In this document: positions 42,726 through 51,041 of the stretch, one piece after another
How the letters are laid out: the number at the start of each line of letters is the position of its first letter
Position numbering within the stretch: the first letter of the stretch is position 1
Translations under genes and position numbers: made by a program
Notes under the pieces: generated by a model
Seen by the model: the letters and a program-made list of their open reading frames with translations, nothing else
Told to the model about the DNA's origin: nothing
Database searches by the model: none
Assembly: GCA_021849075.1 (NCBI GenBank)
Contig: JAJZTH010000015.1
Coordinates: forward strand, 1 to 64,000
Direction: 5' to 3'
DNA from: Pseudomonadota bacterium
GTDB lineage: Bacteria > Pseudomonadota > Alphaproteobacteria > Sphingomonadales > Sphingomonadaceae
Length of the DNA: 64,000 bases

Positions 42726-43727
42726 ATGGACGCCCATATCGCCCTTCCTCTGCTGATCGCGCTGATCGGTGTCGCCTTGCTGTTCGATTTCCTGAACGGC
42801 CTGCATGATGCCGCCAATTCGATCGCGACCATCGTGTCGACCCGTGTGCTCAAACCGCAATATGCGGTCGCCTGGGCCGCCTTCTTCAACTTCATCGCTT
42901 TCCTCTTCTTTGGCCTGCATGTCGCCGAAACGGTGGGGAAGGGCATTGTCGACGCCAGCATCATCGACGCGCAGATTATTTTCGGCGCGCTGATGGGGGC
43001 GATCGCCTGGAACCTCATCACCTGGGGGCTGGGCATTCCGTCTTCCTCCAGCCATGCGCTGATCGGCGGCCTGCTGGGCGCGGGCACGGCCAAGGCTGGC
43101 CTTGGCGCGGTGGTGTGGAGCGGCGTGTTCAAGACCAGCGCCGCCATCGTCATCTCGCCCGCCGTTGGCCTGTTCCTGGCGCTGATGCTGGTGCTGCTGA
43201 TCAGTTGGATCTTCCGCAAATTCACGCCGCAGGGCGCGGACCGGGTGTTCCGCAAGCTGCAACTCGTCTCCGCCTCGCTCTATTCGCTGGGCCATGGCGG
43301 CAATGATGCGCAGAAGACGATGGGGATCATCGCCGTGCTGCTCTATTCGCAGGGCATGCTGACCGGCGGCTTCCATGTGCCGATGTGGGTGGTGCTCAGC
43401 TGTCAGGCGGCGATGGGCCTAGGAACGCTACTGGGCGGCTGGAAAATCGTTCATACCATGGGATCGAAGATCACCCGCCTGACCCCGGCGCAGGGCTTCT
43501 GCGCGGAAACCGGCGGCGCGATCACCCTGTTCATGGCGACCCATCTGGGCGTGCCGGTGTCCACCACCCATACCATCACCGGCGCGATCGTGGGCGTGGG
43601 CGCATCGCGGCGTCTGTCCGCCGTGCGCTGGAACGTGGCGTCCAGCATCATCGTCGCCTGGGTCGTGACCTTGCCGGCCGCCGCTGCGATCGGCGCGCTT
43701 TTCTACGGGCTGACGACCTTCTTCTGA
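42726..43727 (+). CDS. pit: PiT-family low-affinity inorganic phosphate permease
   Basis: 333 residues with about ten membrane segments and the duplicated PiT motif: FLNGLHDAANSIATIVSTRV in the first half and GGNDAQKTMGIIAV in the second, plus the substrate-loop PSSSSHALIGGL and PVSTTHTITGAI. It moves metal-phosphate complexes into the cytoplasm with protons. The preceding DUF47 domain is its usual partner. A perfect 19-base bidirectional terminator follows. Confidence 0.95.
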   Translation: MDAHIALPLLIALIGVALLFDFLNGLHDAANSIATIVSTRVLKPQYAVAWAAFFNFIAFLFFGLHVAETVGKGIVDASIIDAQIIFGALMGAIAWNLITWGLGIPSSSSHALIGGLLGAGTAKAGLGAVVWSGVFKTSAAIVISPAVGLFLALMLVLLISWIFRKFTPQGADRVFRKLQLVSASLYSLGHGGNDAQKTMGIIAVLLYSQGMLTGGFHVPMWVVLSCQAAMGLGTLLGGWKIVHTMGSKITRLTPAQGFCAETGGAITLFMATHLGVPVSTTHTITGAIVGVGASRRLSAVRWNVASSIIVAWVVTLPAAAAIGALFYGLTTFF

Positions 43728-43740
43728 TCGATGAGGTTGG

Positions 43741-43783
43741 ACACAGAAAAGGGCGCGGGGTGATCCCGCGCCCTTTTCTGTGT
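43741..43783. terminator. bidirectional terminator between pit and the small gene at 43803
   Basis: Perfect 19-base stem ACACAGAAAAGGGCGCGGG/CCCGCGCCCTTTTCTGTGT with a five-base loop. The A-run and T-run are inside the stem on both sides, suited to ending transcription in both directions. Confidence 0.88.
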
Positions 43784-43802
43784 CACAATTATCGCCAGCC
43801 GA

Positions 43803-43976
43803 TCAGGCGACCCGGCCCAGTCGGTGATAGAGATTAGCATATTTGACCGATTCCGGCTGGTCCTGCACTTCCTTCAGATAATGGGCGATGGCAGTGCGGA
43901 TCAGGCCGAAATCCTGCTGGCTGAAAACCGCGCGCGACCGGGCGGGTTCGGGCTTTTCGATCGTGTCGGTGGTCAT
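43803..43976 (-). CDS. small hypothetical protein (57 aa)
   Basis: 57 residues starting at ATG 43976 (AAGGAC just upstream). A charged disordered N-terminus (TTDTIEKPEPARSRAVFS) precedes an amphipathic helix (DFGLIRTAIAHYLKEVQ) and a Tyr-rich end (YANLYHRLGRVA), which looks conserved in style but matches no family I can name. A longer frame to 44087 runs into the operator of the divergent regulator and is not preferred. Confidence 0.6.
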   Translation of the reverse strand: MTTDTIEKPEPARSRAVFSQQDFGLIRTAIAHYLKEVQDQPESVKYANLYHRLGRVA

Positions 43977-44089
43977 GTCCTTGTCCTCATCCTGTGGCCC
44001 CGTGGGGCGATGGACAACGAAATAGACAGGTGAATCCCTTTGCGTAAGGCCGATGAGTGGCCGCAAGTCATAAACTGATTTGGTCATAT

Positions 44090-44104
44090 TGTCATTCTAT
44101 GACA
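44090..44104. promoter_or_regulatory. candidate autoregulatory operator of the acyl regulator
   Basis: TGTCAT-TCT-ATGACA is a perfect dyad (six-base arms), extending as near-symmetry ATTGTCAT...ATGACATAAT. It ends ten bases before the regulator ATG, so a bound repressor would block initiation. A further TGTC half lies at 44109-44112. Confidence 0.55.
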
Positions 44105-44114
44105 TAATGTCTTT

Positions 44115-45518
44115 ATGGCAGAGCTGACCGACCGCAAACTCTATCTGGGGCCAAAGCTGCGCGTGCTGCGCCGCGAACTGGGCCTCAACCAGACGCGCAT
44201 GGCCGAAGAGCTGGGCGTGTCGCCCAGCTACCTTAACCACCTCGAGCGCAACCAGCGTCCGCTGACCGCGCAGATGCTGCTGCGCCTCGCCAACACCTAT
44301 GACATCGACATTCGCGATTTCACCGCCACGCCGGCAGAGGGCGGCCCGGGCGAACTGAGTGAAATCCTGTCCGACGCGCTGGTCCGCGACATCGGCATCG
44401 CCCGCGATGAAGTGCTGGAGGTCGCGGAAAACTACCCCGGCGTCAGCGAAGCGATCGCCCGTTTCTATCGCGCGCTGGGCGATCTGCGCCGCCTGCCGGG
44501 GGAGGCGGTCGCCCGCAGCGGCCCTGCGCCCTTGGTCGCGCCGGTCGACTGGTTGCGCGAAACCATCGCGCGGGCGGGCAATCATTTTGCGGAGATTGAT
44601 GCCGGCGCCGAAAGCCTGGCCGCCACCTTGTCTGACGATCCGGCGCTGCTCCAGGCGGAATTGCGCACGCGCCTGAAGGACCGCCACGGCATGAGCGTGC
44701 AACTGGTCCGCGCCGATGTGCTGGCCGGAACACTGCGCCATTATGACATGCACCGGCGACGGCTGATGCTCAGCGAACGGCTGCCTGCGTCCGGTCGCCT
44801 TTTCGCCATCGCCTATCACCTCTGCGCGCAGGAACTGGCTGAAGCCATCGCTGCGCAGGTCGCCCGCGCCGCGCCTCCCGATGAGGATAGCCGCCGCCTC
44901 GCCAGCATCGCGCTCACCAACTATGCCGCCGCAGCTTTGGTCATGCCCTATGACCGTTTCCGGCAGGCGGCCGAACAGTCCCGGCATGACATCGCCCTGC
45001 TGCGCGATCGGTTCGGCGCATCGACCGAGCAGGTTGCCCACCGCCTGACCAGTCTCAACCGCACCGGCGCGCGCGGCGTTCCCTTCTTCATGGCGAAGAT
45101 CGACCGGGCCGGGGCCTTGTCCAAGCGGTTCGATGGCGAGGCATGGCCCTTTGCCCGCTATGGCGGCACCTGTCCGCGCTGGGACGCGCATGGGCCGCAG
45201 GAGCAGGACTGGGTGACGCCGCAACTGATCGAGACGCTGGACGGTAAGCGCTTCCTGACACTGGCGATCGGCCTGCCCCATGGCGAGGCGCGGGGGCGAT
45301 CGGTAATCGCGTTGGGGTGCGAGGCGAAACATGCGGCGCGCATCCTCCATGCCGACGGCATCGATCCCGAAAAGGGGGAGGCGACCGAGGTCGGCCCGAC
45401 CTGCCATTTGTGCGAACGGCGCGCCTGCCCCGACCGCGCCCTGCCGCCGGTCACGCGGGCGCTGGACCTGCACAGCTATGAAAGGACGGCCGCGCCCTTT
45501 CCCTTTCGGCGGGTCTAA
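44115..45518 (+). CDS. XRE-family short-chain-acyl transcriptional regulator (DUF2083/IrrE-like)
   Basis: 467 residues: an N-terminal XRE helix-turn-helix (KLRVLRRELGLNQTRMAEE, YLNHLERNQRPLTAQML), a middle region resembling the IrrE/ImmA domain (GRLFAIAYHLCAQELAEAIA, where the usual HExxH is absent), and a C-terminal DUF2083 with GTCPRWD and four Cys (PTCHLCERRACPDR). Such proteins (RamB/ScfR type) respond to acyl-CoAs and control glyoxylate or methylcitrate genes. None of these targets is adjacent. A palindrome overlaps its start region. Confidence 0.9.
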   Translation: MAELTDRKLYLGPKLRVLRRELGLNQTRMAEELGVSPSYLNHLERNQRPLTAQMLLRLANTYDIDIRDFTATPAEGGPGELSEILSDALVRDIGIARDEVLEVAENYPGVSEAIARFYRALGDLRRLPGEAVARSGPAPLVAPVDWLRETIARAGNHFAEIDAGAESLAATLSDDPALLQAELRTRLKDRHGMSVQLVRADVLAGTLRHYDMHRRRLMLSERLPASGRLFAIAYHLCAQELAEAIAAQVARAAPPDEDSRRLASIALTNYAAAALVMPYDRFRQAAEQSRHDIALLRDRFGASTEQVAHRLTSLNRTGARGVPFFMAKIDRAGALSKRFDGEAWPFARYGGTCPRWDAHGPQEQDWVTPQLIETLDGKRFLTLAIGLPHGEARGRSVIALGCEAKHAARILHADGIDPEKGEATEVGPTCHLCERRACPDRALPPVTRALDLHSYERTAAPFPFRRV

Positions 45519-45526
45519 CATCAACT

Positions 45527-45556
45527 CCGTTCGCTTCGAGCGTAGTCGAGAAGCGG
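45527..45556. repeat. dispersed repeat, copy 2
   Basis: Matches 42609-42638 at 28 of 30 bases (differences at the 16th and 22nd bases). It sits nine bases past the acyl-regulator stop. Confidence 0.7.
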
Positions 45557-45598
45557 CTGGAGTTGCCCTTTAACGGCTCCTATTTGATCGGAATAGGG

Positions 45599-46489
45599 TC
45601 AGGCGGCGGCCAAACCCTTGCTCAGATGCCGGGCCAGAAAATCGAGGCAGGACCGCACCTTGGCCATCTCCCCTTGCCCTGGCATGTACAGCGCGACGAT
45701 GGAGGCGGGAGGCAGGGCTACGTCGGGCAGCACGGGTTGCAGCCGCCCGGCATCCAGATCGTCGGACACTTCCCACATGGATTTCAGCACGATGCCTGCG
45801 CCGTCCAGCGCCCAGGCGCGCGCCAGTTCGCCGTCATTGGTACTCAGCGTCACGCGCGGGCCAGGCGCGTCGCCCAGCAAGCTGCGCCACAGATCCTGCT
45901 GCACCTGCCCGGCGACGATATTGTCATGCACCGCCAGATCATGGACGCTGCCGGGCCGGCCGCGCCGGTTGAGATAGTCGGGCGCGGCGCATAGCAGGCG
46001 GGGATTGTCGGTCAGCCGCTTCATGGTCAGTGCGGAATCGGGCGGCGGGTCGAAGCAGAGCGCAATGTCGTGCCCGCTCTCGACGATGTTGGTCGCCTGC
46101 TCGGCCGTTTCCAGATGCACGGTCACATCGGGATGCAGCGTGGCATATTGGCGAAAGATCGGGGCCAGCCGCATCCGCGCCGCGCCGATCGTCGTCACCA
46201 CGCGCAGCGGCCCGCTCGCCTCGGTCGCGCGGCGCATGACATCGGTTTCGATATCGTCGATCGCCGACAGCGCCCGGCCCGCGCCTTCGTACAACAACGA
46301 TCCTTCGTCGGTCAGCGACAGGTGCCGGCTGTTGCGCCGGATCAGCATAACCCCCAGCCGCTGCTCCAGTTGGGACAGGCGGCGGCTGGTTGCGGCAAGC
46401 GAAAGGCCCAGCCGTTTCGCCGCTTCGGACAGCGTGCCCGATTCGGCAATCTTCACGAAGGATTCGATCTCGGCAAAACGGTCGGCCAT
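45599..46489 (-). CDS. LysR-family transcriptional regulator
   Basis: 296 residues, full-length: winged helix (ESFVKIAESGTLSEAAKRLG, LSQLEQRLGVMLIRRNSRHL) and substrate-binding domain (from about 90; VESGHDIALCFDPPPDSAL, ARAWALDGAGIVLKSMWEV), of the CrgA-like subgroup. It diverges from the small membrane protein and bestrophin genes at 46714-47856, the likeliest targets, with a dyad at 46597-46614 between them. Confidence 0.92.
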   Translation of the reverse strand: MADRFAEIESFVKIAESGTLSEAAKRLGLSLAATSRRLSQLEQRLGVMLIRRNSRHLSLTDEGSLLYEGAGRALSAIDDIETDVMRRATEASGPLRVVTTIGAARMRLAPIFRQYATLHPDVTVHLETAEQATNIVESGHDIALCFDPPPDSALTMKRLTDNPRLLCAAPDYLNRRGRPGSVHDLAVHDNIVAGQVQQDLWRSLLGDAPGPRVTLSTNDGELARAWALDGAGIVLKSMWEVSDDLDAGRLQPVLPDVALPPASIVALYMPGQGEMAKVRSCLDFLARHLSKGLAAA

Positions 46490-46596
46490 TCAAAAGAAGC
46501 TAGGGAAGCGATGCTGCGGTGCAATAGGCATGCTGTTGCACAGGCGCATGTTTTTGTTGCTGCGTCTCTGGAAAACGACGATTTTGTAAGCTTTTC

Positions 46597-46614
46597 TTTC
46601 GCAGTTTTGCGAAA
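46597..46614. promoter_or_regulatory. candidate LysR operator
   Basis: TTTCGCA-GTTT-TGCGAAA is a perfect dyad with seven-base arms in the 224-base region between the LysR gene and the divergent membrane-protein genes. Role inferred from symmetry and location. Confidence 0.4.
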
Positions 46615-46713
46615 CGCAAGGCAGGATTGCATCGGTTGCGCCGCGTTGACGGACGCTTTTGCGCCGCATCATTTTGGTTGGAAACACCCCGTTCCCCAAT
46701 CGGAGTTTCCCCT

Positions 46714-46950
46714 ATGCCGATGCTCAATCCACCCCGCGCCAAGGCTGATCCGCCCATCGCCTGGAATGATATCGAAGCGCTGCCGGTCTATGCCGCGATG
46801 CTGCTCTGCCTCATCTGCCTGGGCTTCGCTCTGGCGGACAGCACCCCGACATTGCATGCGACCCTGCTCAAGATCGTGGGCATCGTCGGCGGCCTTGCGC
46901 TGCGCCACGCCTGGCTGAAACTGGACGAGGAGGGCGGCGACGCCCTCTGA
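46714..46950 (+). CDS. small membrane protein (78 aa) upstream of bestrophin
   Basis: 78 residues with two hydrophobic segments (VYAAMLLCLICLGFALA and LLKIVGIVGGLALRHAWL) and an acidic C-terminus (KLDEEGGDAL). GGAG is eight bases before the ATG. No family recognised. It is 18 bases before the bestrophin gene and probably shares its transcript; an accessory role to the channel is speculation. Confidence 0.65.
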   Translation: MPMLNPPRAKADPPIAWNDIEALPVYAAMLLCLICLGFALADSTPTLHATLLKIVGIVGGLALRHAWLKLDEEGGDAL

Positions 46951-46968
46951 CGACAGGCAGGACAGGTC

Positions 46969-47856
46969 ATGATCGTCGGTCGATCCCCGCGCATCCGGCA
47001 GAGTTTCCAGAAAGCGTGGAGCGCGCTGATCGCGCTCTTCTTCTGGGATCTGGCCGTCACCATTTTCTATTATGTCTCGCCCTTCAAGGCGCCCGCGCTG
47101 CCGCTCACCATCTTTGGCACGGCGCTGGCGCTGGTGCTGGGCTTCCGCGTCAACAGCGCCTATTCGCGCTGGTGGGAGGGGCGCATCCTGTGGGGCGCGA
47201 TGGTCAATGTCTCGCGCAGCTTCACCCGCGCCGTCCTCGCCTATTTGCCCGATACGCCTGACGCGCGGGCGATGGGCGCGACTTTGGTCAAACGCCATAT
47301 CGCCTATGTCCATGCGCTGCGCTGTCAGTTGCGGCGGCAGGACCCCGCGCCCGATGTGCGGCGCGTGCTGGAAACCGATGCGCCGCTGGAGGAACTGGCG
47401 CGCAAGAATCCGGCCAACGGCCTGCTCGACGGGTCGGACCGGTTGCTGATGGATGCGGTGCATCGCGGCTGGATCGACACCATATTGCAAAGCCGGGTCG
47501 AAGGCATGCTGGTCGACATGTCCAATGCGCAGGGCGGCATGGAGCGAATCAAAAATACGCCGCTGCCCGCCCAATATCGCGCTTTCCCCAAATATTTCAC
47601 CCGGTTATTCTGTATCCTGCTGCCGGTCGGGCTGGTCGAAACGCTGGGTATGGCGACGCCGGTGGGGTCGGCGGTGGCGGGCTTCATGTTCCTGGCGGTC
47701 CTGCAGATTGGCGACGATCTGGTCGATCCGTTCGGCAATGACGTTCACGACCTGCCGCTCAACGCCATTACGACGACGATCGAGGGCGACCTTAATCAGG
47801 CGATCGGCCTGCCCGCGCCGCCGCCGGTGGAGCCGGTCGACGGGGTGTTGTGGTAA
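46969..47856 (+). CDS. bestrophin-family anion channel (YneE/UPF0187-like)
   Basis: 295 residues. The N-terminal helix pair (ALIALFFWDLAVTIFYYV, LTIFGTALALVLGFRVN), the bestrophin signature NSAYSRWWEGRILWG with its gating region, and C-terminal YFTRLFCILLPVGLVE and DPFGNDVHDLPL all fit the bacterial bestrophin family, pentameric anion (or cation) channels of the inner membrane. Family length is about 290-310, so it is complete. Confidence 0.9.
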   Translation: MIVGRSPRIRQSFQKAWSALIALFFWDLAVTIFYYVSPFKAPALPLTIFGTALALVLGFRVNSAYSRWWEGRILWGAMVNVSRSFTRAVLAYLPDTPDARAMGATLVKRHIAYVHALRCQLRRQDPAPDVRRVLETDAPLEELARKNPANGLLDGSDRLLMDAVHRGWIDTILQSRVEGMLVDMSNAQGGMERIKNTPLPAQYRAFPKYFTRLFCILLPVGLVETLGMATPVGSAVAGFMFLAVLQIGDDLVDPFGNDVHDLPLNAITTTIEGDLNQAIGLPAPPPVEPVDGVLW

Positions 47857-47951
47857 CAGGGGAGGGGCCTTCCTGTCCTACGTCACACCCCGTTGCTAAT
47901 ATACTGGCGCGCCAACGCCAGAGCCTGAAGCGAGATGATATCAAACCAAAT

Positions 47952-48021
47952 CGTCATTGCGAGCGGAGCGAAGCAATCCATGGGAGCGCCATTGGATTGC
48001 TTCGCTCCGCTCGCAATGACG
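47952..48021. repeat. 29-bp perfect inverted repeat (REP-like)
   Basis: Arms 47952-47980 and 47993-48021 are perfect 29-base complements with a 12-base loop. The arm begins CGTCATTGCGAGCGGAGCG, a sequence seen as an intergenic repeat in many proteobacteria. It lies between the bestrophin gene and the end of the flagellar block, which converge here. Confidence 0.85.
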
Positions 48022-48109
48022 GCGTGGATCAAAGTAAAGGCATCCTAGGATAAGATAATTTCCGTCTTTTGTACGGAAATGTCCAAAATTGCGGGAAAAA
48101 TGCGAAGTT

Positions 48110-48133
48110 AAGGCGGGGCCTGCATCCCGCCTT
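48110..48133 (-). terminator. hairpin downstream of motB
   Basis: Eight-base stem AAGGCGGG/CCCGCCTT with an eight-base loop, five bases past the motB stop. On the minus strand it is followed by AACTTCG, a poor T-run, so termination is uncertain. Confidence 0.45.
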
Positions 48134-48138
48134 CGCCT

Positions 48139-49191
48139 TTAATGCTTGCCCGGCTTGCTGGATGTGCCGGCTGCAGTCGGATTGACCAGTTGCGCCCCGG
48201 TGGGAAGCCCGGTGCCGCCCATATCCAGCTTGCGCGCCTGTTCAACCGCGACCCGGCGCGGATCGTCCCGCTCCTTGATCGCGGCCTGGGTTTCGGCGTC
48301 CTGCTCCGCATCGTCGCTTGCGTCGCTGCCGCCGCGGCTCCAGCCCAGGATCACCGACATGCGCCGGTTGCGCGGGTCATAGGCGTCGCCCTTGATGAAC
48401 GGCTCGCGGTCGGCCACGCCCTCGATCCGGGCGAAGCGGTCATTACCGATGCCGGTGTCGGACAGCGCCTGACGAGTCGCTTCGGCGCGGGCGGAGGACA
48501 GGCGCCAATTGTTCATCGTGCGCCCTGCGGCATAGGGCAGGCCGTCGGTATGGCCGCGCACGATCAGCGCGTTGGGCATGGTCTTGAGCGCAGAGGCAAC
48601 TTCGCCGATCAGCGCCCGGGCTTCAGGGACCAGCCGATCCGTGCCCATGGCGAACATCGCGAAATCGGCTTCATCGATCAGGTCGATGCGCAGCCCTTCG
48701 CGCGTTTCGGTGAAGCGCACATTCTTGCGCAGCTTGGCCAGGCCCCCCTTGGCCATGCGGTCTTCCAGCTGCTTCTTGATCGATTCGAATTTCTGCCGGT
48801 CGGCGGCGCGCATCGCCTTGCCGCCCTGATCCTTGGTGCCGGTGGCGTCGCGCGGGATGGTGATGGCCAAATTGCCCTGACCGCCGGTGGTCGGGTAATT
48901 TTCCTTCGCCATCAGGCTGTCGCCGCCGAACATGCCGGTCGACCCGGCCGAATTCATCTTCAGTTCGACCAGCGTCGGCGTGAAATAGTCGGCCAGCGCC
49001 TTGCGCTGCTTTTCCGTCGTCGCGCCCAGCAGCCACATCAGCAGGAAGAACGCCATCATCGCCGTCACGAAGTCTGCATAGGCGACCTTCCAGGCGCCGC
49101 CATGATGGCCGCCATGTCCGTCGACGATGATCTTCTTGACGATGATCGGCCTTGGTTCAGGCTCGTTCGCGCCGCGCTTCTTTTCCGCCAT
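48139..49191 (-). CDS. motB: flagellar stator protein MotB
   Basis: 350 residues: a single membrane helix with the proton-carrying Asp in YADFVTAMMAFFLLMWLLG (about residue 40), a plug region and a C-terminal OmpA-like peptidoglycan-binding domain (about 195-295; IVRGHTDGLPY, NWRLSSARAEATRQ, NRRMSVILG). A charged tail of about 50 residues follows, longer than in E. coli MotB. The N-terminal HGGHHGG stretch is unusual. It anchors the stator; motA lies three bases upstream. Confidence 0.95.
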   Translation of the reverse strand: MAEKKRGANEPEPRPIIVKKIIVDGHGGHHGGAWKVAYADFVTAMMAFFLLMWLLGATTEKQRKALADYFTPTLVELKMNSAGSTGMFGGDSLMAKENYPTTGGQGNLAITIPRDATGTKDQGGKAMRAADRQKFESIKKQLEDRMAKGGLAKLRKNVRFTETREGLRIDLIDEADFAMFAMGTDRLVPEARALIGEVASALKTMPNALIVRGHTDGLPYAAGRTMNNWRLSSARAEATRQALSDTGIGNDRFARIEGVADREPFIKGDAYDPRNRRMSVILGWSRGGSDASDDAEQDAETQAAIKERDDPRRVAVEQARKLDMGGTGLPTGAQLVNPTAAGTSSKPGKH

Positions 49192-49194
49192 GGC

Positions 49195-50058
49195 TTATTT
49201 GTTCCGCATGCCGTCAAACACCTCGGCAAAGCCGGGCTGGTTGGCGTGGATCAGGCTGGAGCGCGCCGCTTCGATGACCAGCGGTTGCGGATGGCCGTGC
49301 AGCGATGCGATGATGATCTGCTTGACGACATGATAGATCGCCCCGTCCTGCTCGATCACCGCCCGGCAGCGATTGGCGAAGGGATTGACCATGCCATAGG
49401 CCAGCAACACGCCCAGGAAGGTGCCGACCAGCGCCGAACCGATCATCGCGCCCAGCACCGAAGGCGGCTGGTCGATCGATCCCATGGTCTTCACCACGCC
49501 CAGAACCGCCGCGACGATGCCCAGCGCGGGCAGTGCGTCGGCCAGCCCCTGCAGATTGTCGGCGGGTTTCAGTGCTTCATGGTGGTGGGTCTTGAGGCTG
49601 TTGTCCATCACCTCTTCCACCGCATGCGGATCGAGCGTGCCGGAGGAGACGACGACCAGACGCAGCGTGTCGCTGATCAGGTGGATCAGCGTCTTGTCCT
49701 TCATCAGCTTGGGATATTCGCCAAAGATGGGCGATGTGCCCGGATCTTCGATATGCGGTTCCAGCGCCACCGGCCCTTCGACGCGCAGCGTCTTCATCAG
49801 CTTGCTGACCAGGAAGATGCAGTCGAGAAAATCCTGCTTCTTATATTGCGGTCCCTTGAAGACCTTGCCCAGGCCCCCGCCCAGCGCCTTGAGGTCCGCG
49901 CCCGAATTGCCGATGATCAGCGCGCCGACGGCGGCGCCGCCGATGATGATCATTTCATGGGGCAATGCGTGCAGCACCGGGCCGATATCGCCGCCGGTAA
50001 AGATGAAGCCGCCGAACACCATGCCGAGCAGGACGACCAGGCCGATGATTGCGAACAT
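49195..50058 (-). CDS. motA: flagellar stator protein MotA
   Basis: 287 residues with four membrane helices: IIGLVVLLGMVFGGFIFTGG near the start, PHEMIIIGGAAVGALII, and the conserved pair around LPALGIVAAVLGVVKTMGS and ALVGTFLGVLLAYGMVNPF. The cytoplasmic loop has charged residues that meet FliG. ATG 50058 (GGGGA upstream) gives the typical MFAIIGL start; an upstream start at 50091 is unlikely. Works with MotB to turn proton flow into torque. Confidence 0.95.
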   Translation of the reverse strand: MFAIIGLVVLLGMVFGGFIFTGGDIGPVLHALPHEMIIIGGAAVGALIIGNSGADLKALGGGLGKVFKGPQYKKQDFLDCIFLVSKLMKTLRVEGPVALEPHIEDPGTSPIFGEYPKLMKDKTLIHLISDTLRLVVVSSGTLDPHAVEEVMDNSLKTHHHEALKPADNLQGLADALPALGIVAAVLGVVKTMGSIDQPPSVLGAMIGSALVGTFLGVLLAYGMVNPFANRCRAVIEQDGAIYHVVKQIIIASLHGHPQPLVIEAARSSLIHANQPGFAEVFDGMRNK

Positions 50059-50178
50059 GAAAATCCCCGAATTATGCCCCGAAGGCGTCAAGCCGATACA
50101 GCATCGCAGAGGATGCCTGTCAGATGGTTAATACGGCCTGGTTGACGTCCGGTTTAGGATGTGCGGCCAATTTCCCGA

Positions 50179-51024
50179 TTATTTGATCAGGTCGAACAGC
50201 GTCTGCTGATTGATCCGCGCAAAGGCCGATTGGGCGGCGTCAAGCTGGAGCAGATTGGCTTGCAGGCGTGAAATGACGTCCTGCAAGTTGGTCGATTCCA
50301 GATCGCCGCGCCGTTCGGTCAGGTCGGTGCTGACGTCGGTCAGGCGATTGCCAATTGTTTCCAGCCGGTCGCCACGCACACCCTGTTTGGCCTGTTCGAC
50401 TGCGATATGGCTCTGCGCCGACTGCACCGCTTCCACCGATGCGGCGATCGCGCTGTCGTCCCTTGACTGGACGGCGGCGATCGTCTGATCAAGTATGTCG
50501 TTGATCGACATGGCCGTACCGTTGACGTCGATGCCTTCCGACACCTCCTGCTTGGTGCCCACGACGGCCAGGTTCAGGCCGCGGCTGAGCGGCACCAGCA
50601 CGCTTTGCTGATCGTCGAACACTGACACGCCCTGATAATCTTTCTGGTCGATCAGTTCGCCGATCGTGGTCTTGATCGTTGACAGTTCCTCGACGATGGC
50701 GGCGCGGCTGGTGTCGTTGAGCGATCCGTTGCGGGCCGAGGTCGCCAGTTCCTGCGCGCGGGTCAGCAGGCTGTCGATTTCCGACAGATTGGCTTCGGCA
50801 TTGCCGGCGCGGGTCGTGCCATAGCTGACATTGGCGGCCCAGGCGGCCTGTTGCGCCTGCGCCCGGCCGATATCGGACACCTGCACCCAGGCGAGCGGAT
50901 CGTCTGACGGCTTGTTGAGCGTGATGCCGCTGGAAATGGCGGTCTGTCCGTCGACAATGTCCTGTGACAATTTCTGCTGGCGGCGCATTTCCGCGAGCAT
51001 GATCTTGTTGGTGATGCCTACCAT
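50179..51024 (-). CDS. flgL: flagellar hook-filament junction protein FlgL (HAP3)
   Basis: 281 residues with flagellin-like ends: ITNKIMLAEMRRQQKLSQDI and SSGITLNKPSDDPLAW at the N-terminus, DLESTNLQDVISRLQANLLQLDAAQSAF near the C-terminus. It joins the hook-associated FlgK to the filament. Somewhat shorter than E. coli FlgL (317). Last gene of the flg run, 17 bases after flgK. Confidence 0.93.
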   Translation of the reverse strand: MVGITNKIMLAEMRRQQKLSQDIVDGQTAISSGITLNKPSDDPLAWVQVSDIGRAQAQQAAWAANVSYGTTRAGNAEANLSEIDSLLTRAQELATSARNGSLNDTSRAAIVEELSTIKTTIGELIDQKDYQGVSVFDDQQSVLVPLSRGLNLAVVGTKQEVSEGIDVNGTAMSINDILDQTIAAVQSRDDSAIAASVEAVQSAQSHIAVEQAKQGVRGDRLETIGNRLTDVSTDLTERRGDLESTNLQDVISRLQANLLQLDAAQSAFARINQQTLFDLIK

Positions 51025-51041
51025 GGGTCAGTCCTTTCCGA

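Noticed and set aside
48142-50145. 667-residue plus-strand frame
   Set aside because: Antisense to motB and motA, which match their families along their length.
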